This document shows, in pieces, positions 6,044 to 9,082 of a stretch of DNA of 9,082 bases. Source of the stretch: Gp6-AA40 sp050742535 (GTDB taxonomy: Bacteria; Acidobacteriota; Vicinamibacteria; Vicinamibacterales; UBA2999). The stretch is from positions 1 through 9,082 of the forward strand of contig JBOGIQ010000255.1 in NCBI GenBank assembly GCA_050742535.1. The letters run 5' to 3'. Numbering within the stretch: position 1 is the first letter of the stretch; the number at the start of each line of letters is the position of its first letter. Both the position numbers and the translations under genes were made by a program. The notes under the pieces are model-generated. The model did not search any database, was not told the DNA's origin, and worked only from the letters and a program-made list of their open reading frames with translations.

Positions 6044-7510
6044 ATGCTCCGGCTGTACAACACGCTGACACGGCAGGAGGAATCCTTCGCGCCTGTCCGC
6101 GACAACGTCGTCCGGATGTACGCCTGCGGCCTCACCGTCTATGCGCGCGGGCACATCGGCAATTTCCGGACGTTCGTCTGCATCGACGTGCTGCGGCGGA
6201 CGCTGAAGTATCTGTGCGGCTACGAGGTGAAGGGCGTCATCAACTACACGGACGTCGACGACAAGACCATTGCCGGCGCGCAGAAAGCGGGGACGTCGCT
6301 TCGCGAGTACACCGAGCAATGGATCGAGAAGTTCCGCGACGATTCGGAGAAGCTCGGGATCGAGAGCGTCGAGGAGATGCCCCGGGCGACGGACGAGCCG
6401 AACCTCCGGGCGATGGGCGAGATGATCCGTGCCCTGGAACGAAACGGCCACACCTACCGGCGCGACGGATCGACTTATTTCAAGATCGCGTCGCTCCCGA
6501 ATTACGGCCAGCTGGCACGGCTCGATCACGACGGGCTGCACGCCGGTGCGCGCGTGGACGTCGACGAGTACTCCAAGGACGATGCGCGCGATTTCGTGCT
6601 GTGGAAGGCGACGAAGGAAGGGGAGCCGACCTGGGACGTCGGCACCGGGCCGGGACGTCCCGGCTGGCACATCGAGTGTTCCGCCATGGCGCTTCGTCTG
6701 CTCGACGGGCCGCCGATCGACATCCACGCCGGCGGCGTCGATCTGATCTTTCCGCATCATGAGAACGAGATTGCGCAGGCGGAGGGTGCCACGCGGCAGC
6801 CGTTCTCGCGCTTCTGGGTCCACGTCGAGCATCTCTTCGTCGAGAACGAGAAGATGTCGAAGTCGCTCGGCAACGTCTACTGCATTCCCGACATCCTGGC
6901 GCTCAGCCATCGCGCCTCCTCGCTGCGGTATCTCCTCCTGTCGTCGCACTACCGCAAGCAGCTGAACTTCACCTGGGCAGGCATGGAGCAGGCGGAGGAA
7001 TCGCTGCGACGGATGGTGGACTTCCTCGCGCGATTAGACGATTTGGCGGACCTGACAAGGTCCGCCCCACGTACTGCAGATACCGACGTAGGGCACCCCT
7101 TCAGGGGTGCCGATGCCAGCATCGAGCAGCACGTCGCCACGGCGCGCGAGGCGTTCAAGACCGCTCTCCTGGACGACCTGAACACCGCCGCCGGTCTGGC
7201 CGTGATCTTCGACCTGATTCGCGACGTCAACGCCGCGATCGACGCAAAGCAGGTGAGTGCGGCGGATGCGGCTATCGTCCGCGACGCGTTCGCCCAGTTC
7301 GACAGTGTGCTCGGCGTGATCAGCCTGCGCCGCGCAGAGGATGCCGAACCGCCCGTGCCCGTCGCCGAGATCGAACAGCGCATTGCCGACCGCACGGCGG
7401 CGCGGCAGCGTCGCGACTTCGCCGAGGCCGACCGGATTCGAAACGAGCTCGCCGAGCGCGGAATCCTGCTCGAAGACAATCCGTCCGGGACGCGCTGGAA
7501 GCGGAAATGA
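6044..7510 (+). CDS. cysS: Cysteinyl-tRNA synthetase, with repeat-encoded insert
   Basis: A 488-residue class I aminoacyl-tRNA synthetase that charges tRNA-Cys. The ATP motifs are GHIGN (36-40, the HIGH box) and KMSKS (270-274). The zinc/cysteine-binding set is complete: C28, C212, H238 and E242 (equivalent to E. coli C28, C209, H234, E238). Other family signatures are YACGLTVY, NYTDVDDK (67-74) and GWHIECSAM. The C-terminal helical DALR-type domain (LLDDLNTAAGL) and a basic tail (RWKRK) are present. E. coli CysS has 461 residues; the excess here is mostly residues 334-356, encoded by two palindromic repeats at 7045-7111 placed between the anticodon-side helices. The frame stays open, so the enzyme is probably functional. 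ATG at 6044 has no clear Shine-Dalgarno site. The stop overlaps the next ATG as ATGA. Confidence 0.97.
   Translation: MLRLYNTLTRQEESFAPVRDNVVRMYACGLTVYARGHIGNFRTFVCIDVLRRTLKYLCGYEVKGVINYTDVDDKTIAGAQKAGTSLREYTEQWIEKFRDDSEKLGIESVEEMPRATDEPNLRAMGEMIRALERNGHTYRRDGSTYFKIASLPNYGQLARLDHDGLHAGARVDVDEYSKDDARDFVLWKATKEGEPTWDVGTGPGRPGWHIECSAMALRLLDGPPIDIHAGGVDLIFPHHENEIAQAEGATRQPFSRFWVHVEHLFVENEKMSKSLGNVYCIPDILALSHRASSLRYLLLSSHYRKQLNFTWAGMEQAEESLRRMVDFLARLDDLADLTRSAPRTADTDVGHPFRGADASIEQHVATAREAFKTALLDDLNTAAGLAVIFDLIRDVNAAIDAKQVSAADAAIVRDAFAQFDSVLGVISLRRAEDAEPPVPVAEIEQRIADRTAARQRRDFAEADRIRNELAERGILLEDNPSGTRWKRK
7045..7073 (+). repeat. Palindromic element copy 6, in frame in cysS
   Basis: GGCGGACCT (7045-7053) and AGGTCCGCC (7058-7066) form a perfect 9-bp stem around GACA, with the tail CCACGTA. 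The stem core GGCGGAC is the same heptamer as in copies 3 and 4, but the arm order and loop differ, so this is a variant or a separate subfamily. It is translated in cysS as ADLTRSAPR (residues 335-343). Confidence 0.8.
7087..7111 (-). repeat. Palindromic element copy 7, in frame in cysS
   Basis: GGCACCCC (7092-7099), TTCA and GGGGTGCC (7104-7111) form a perfect 8-bp hairpin. Read on the minus strand the loop is TGAA and the tail is CTACG, as in copy 2, so this copy is inverted relative to the plus strand but has the same polarity relative to its host gene. It is translated as VGHPFRGA (residues 349-356) and lies only 13 bp from copy 6. Confidence 0.85.
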
Positions 7511-8829
7511 CCGGTCCGTCGCTGAAGACCGCCCTCCCGGGTCCGAAGGCGCAGGCGATCATCGAGCGCGACGCCAAGGTCGTCTCCCCGTCGTACACGC
7601 GCGACTATCCGCTCGTCATCGCCCGCGGCGACGGGGCGTTCGTCGAGGACGTGGACGGCAACGTCTTTCTCGACTGCACGGCCGGCATCGCCGTCGCGGC
7701 CACCGGCCACTCCCATCCCGACGTCGTCGCCGCCATCGTCGAACAGGCAGGGAAGTTCCTGCACATGTCCGGCACGGACTTCTATTACGAGCTGCAGGCG
7801 CGGCTTGGAGAGGAGTTGTCGGCTATCGCCCCGATGCCGGGCCCGCACCGGACGTTCTTCGGCAATTCGGGAACGGAAGCCATCGAGGCGGCGATCAAGC
7901 TGGCGCGGTACTACACGAAGCGGCCGAATCTGATCGCCTTCTTCGGCGCGTTTCACGGCCGGTCGATGGGCTCGCTGTCGCTGACGGCAAGCAAGCTGAC
8001 GCAGCGGAAGGGCTTTTCGCCGCTCGTTCCCGGTGTCTTTCACGTGCCGTACGCGAACTGCTACCGGTGTCCCGTCAACGCCACGCCGGATAGCTGTGCA
8101 GCCGAGTGCCTGCGATTCCTCGAGGAGCAGACGCTCGTCCACGTCGTCTCGCCCGACGAGGTGGCCGCGATCGTCGTCGAGCCCATTCAGGGTGAGGGCG
8201 GCTACGTCGTGCCGCCGAATGTGTTTCACGAGCGGCTGCGCGAGCTGACACGCAAGCACGGGATGCTGCTCGTCGTCGACGAAGTGCAGTCCGGGATGGG
8301 CCGGACCGGAAAGTGGTTCGCGATCCAGCACGCTGGTGTCGAGCCGGACATGGTGGCGACCGCGAAGGGCATTGCCTCTGGACTCCCGCTGGGCGTGGTC
8401 GTGGCGCGGTCCGAACTGATGTCGTGGCCGCCGGGCGCGCATGCCAGCACGTTTGGCGGGAATCCCGTCGCCTGCGCTGCGGCAATGGCGACGATCGGGC
8501 TCATTCGCGAGCGGCTGATGCAGAACGCGGCCGACGTTGGCGCACATCTCTTTGCCGGCGCGAAGCGGCTGATGGAGAAGCACGCGCTGATTGGCGACGT
8601 GCGCGGGCGCGGCCTGATGATCGGCATCGAGCTCGTGCGCGACCGCCGGACGAAGGAGCGCGCCACCACCGAGCGCGATCGCGTCGTGCGCGAATGCTTC
8701 ACGCGCGGACTGCTCGTCCTTGGCGCCGGCCAGAACGCCATCCGGCTGTCGCCGCCGCTGGTACTGACCAAGGATCAGGCGGATACAGCCGTCCGCATTC
8801 TGGACGAGGCGCTGGCCGCTGTGGCCTGA
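7507..8829 (+). CDS. Class III PLP-dependent aminotransferase (acetylornithine/GABA aminotransferase family)
   Basis: A 440-residue fold-type I PLP enzyme (PF00202). The Schiff-base lysine is K287 in ATAKGIASGLPLG. D258 in VVDEVQSG binds the pyridine nitrogen. GNSGTEA (119-125) contacts the phosphate, and EPIQGEGG (225-232) and STFGGNP (314-320) are family motifs. Substrate cannot be fixed from sequence: the family includes acetylornithine, ornithine and 4-aminobutyrate transaminases and some amino acid racemases. A four-cysteine segment, C185, C188, C197 and C201 (CYRCPVN ... SCAAEC), resembles a loop I recall from archaeal-type GABA aminotransferase-like members rather than ArgD of E. coli, so an argD symbol is withheld. 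No arginine genes lie nearby. The ATG overlaps the cysS stop as ATGA, indicating coupling. The TGA stop abuts repeat element B. Confidence 0.9.
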   Translation: MTGPSLKTALPGPKAQAIIERDAKVVSPSYTRDYPLVIARGDGAFVEDVDGNVFLDCTAGIAVAATGHSHPDVVAAIVEQAGKFLHMSGTDFYYELQARLGEELSAIAPMPGPHRTFFGNSGTEAIEAAIKLARYYTKRPNLIAFFGAFHGRSMGSLSLTASKLTQRKGFSPLVPGVFHVPYANCYRCPVNATPDSCAAECLRFLEEQTLVHVVSPDEVAAIVVEPIQGEGGYVVPPNVFHERLRELTRKHGMLLVVDEVQSGMGRTGKWFAIQHAGVEPDMVATAKGIASGLPLGVVVARSELMSWPPGAHASTFGGNPVACAAAMATIGLIRERLMQNAADVGAHLFAGAKRLMEKHALIGDVRGRGLMIGIELVRDRRTKERATTERDRVVRECFTRGLLVLGAGQNAIRLSPPLVLTKDQADTAVRILDEALAAVA

Positions 8830-8900
8830 ACCACGAAGATCACGAAGAATCTTTTAGGTCTTGTTCGTGTCCTTCGATCGCTTCGTGCTTTTCGTGGTTA
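8829..8900. repeat. Nonamer repeat element B, abutting the aminotransferase stop codon; possible 3' hairpin
   Basis: The left arm AACCACGAAGATCACGAAG (8829-8847) and the right arm at 8881-8899 are inverted repeats with 16 of 19 positions matching, separated by 33 bp. The right half contains four 9-nt units (8863-8871, 8872-8880, 8881-8889, 8890-8898) of the CTTCGTGNN type, followed by TA, as in element A at 486-535. The left arm starts on the last base of the TGA stop of the aminotransferase gene. The RNA could form a long stem and end or protect the operon transcript, but no T-run follows, so it is not a standard intrinsic terminator. Confidence 0.8.
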
Positions 8901-8941
8901 AAGGCCATAACCGATTCGTCCGTCGCGGTGTCTAATCGCGC

Positions 8942-9082
8942 ATGCTGTTTCACCTTCTGGCGGGGGCCGTGCTCGCGTTTGCCGCGCAGGCGGATGCGCC
9001 TGCTTTCGAGGTCGCCTCGGTCAAGCCGAATGCCGACGCTCCCTTGGTCTTTTCTGGCATCACGGCCATCGCGAACGGACGC
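8942..9082 (+). CDS. TIGR03435 family protein, 5' part only
   Basis: Forty-seven codons are open from an ATG at 8942 to the window edge. Residues 1-16 form a short signal peptide (MLFHLLAGAVLAFAAQ). The diagnostic motif FEVASVKPN follows at residues 22-30, the hallmark of the TIGR03435 family that is greatly expanded in soil Acidobacteriota. Members are exported or lipid-anchored proteins of unknown function, often following a BlaR1/MecR1-like or sigma-factor gene, but none is visible here. Codons 31-47 (ADAPLVFSGI ...) would be the usual start of the N-terminal domain. No Shine-Dalgarno site precedes the ATG; TCTAAT at 8931-8936 could be a -10 box close enough to give a leaderless mRNA. Confidence 0.85.
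   Translation, partial: MLFHLLAGAVLAFAAQADAPAFEVASVKPNADAPLVFSGITAIANGR

Noticed and set aside
6949..8583. A 544-codon open frame on the minus strand opposite cysS and the aminotransferase
   Set aside because: It is antisense to two fully motif-supported enzymes and shows no domain of its own.
8829..8900. Classical rho-independent terminator
   Set aside because: The stem is long and imperfect with a 33-nt middle, and no T-run follows the right arm; it is better described as a repeat element.

Overview
This is a GC-rich, densely coded bacterial chromosome segment. It most likely comes from an uncultured or soil Acidobacteriota, probably of the Vicinamibacteria type. That assignment is inferred from three things: a C-terminally truncated TIGR03435-type protein (an acidobacterial expansion family), a TonB-less periplasmic protein joining a carboxypeptidase-regulatory-like domain to a heme c site, and scattered short palindromic repeats of a kind I associate with that group. 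There are no tRNA or rRNA genes, insertion sequences, CRISPR arrays or phage genes.

Left part, minus strand (1-3561): a secreted single-heme cytochrome c, cut by the window edge (1-425); mazG, encoding nucleoside triphosphate pyrophosphohydrolase (533-1408); and a 718-residue exported protein with a carboxypeptidase-regulatory-like domain, one CxxCH heme site and a probable beta-propeller (1405-3561). The last two overlap by a GTGA start/stop and are probably co-transcribed.

A divergent intergenic gap (3562-3707) carries two identical 25-bp palindromic repeats. To its right, on the plus strand, a tight gene train follows: DUF1844 protein, PhnP-like metallo-beta-lactamase-fold phosphodiesterase, ribF (FMN/FAD synthesis), a 95-aa protein of unknown function, cysS (cysteinyl-tRNA synthetase) and a class III PLP aminotransferase. 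Gaps are 0-2 bp or 4-nt start/stop overlaps, so one operon with translational coupling is likely. After a 112-bp gap holding a large inverted repeat comes the 5' end of a TIGR03435-family gene, cut by the right edge.

The genes are mostly housekeeping, and I see no defence or biosynthetic novelty. The notable layer is repetitive DNA. (1) At least seven copies of a small hairpin element have the form stem - TGAA-type loop - stem - short tail ending in ACG. They occur between genes but also in frame inside cysS (two copies side by side), at the N-terminus of mazG and at the C-terminus of the 95-aa ORF. mazG and cysS therefore share the peptide VGHPFRGA. (2) A second repeat, built from 9-nt CTTCG-type units and bounded by AACCA/TGGTTA, occurs twice. 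Both times it begins exactly at the stop codon of a gene (mazG and the aminotransferase). These look like two families of miniature, non-autonomous elements; one tolerates insertion into coding sequence, like the Rickettsia palindromic elements.
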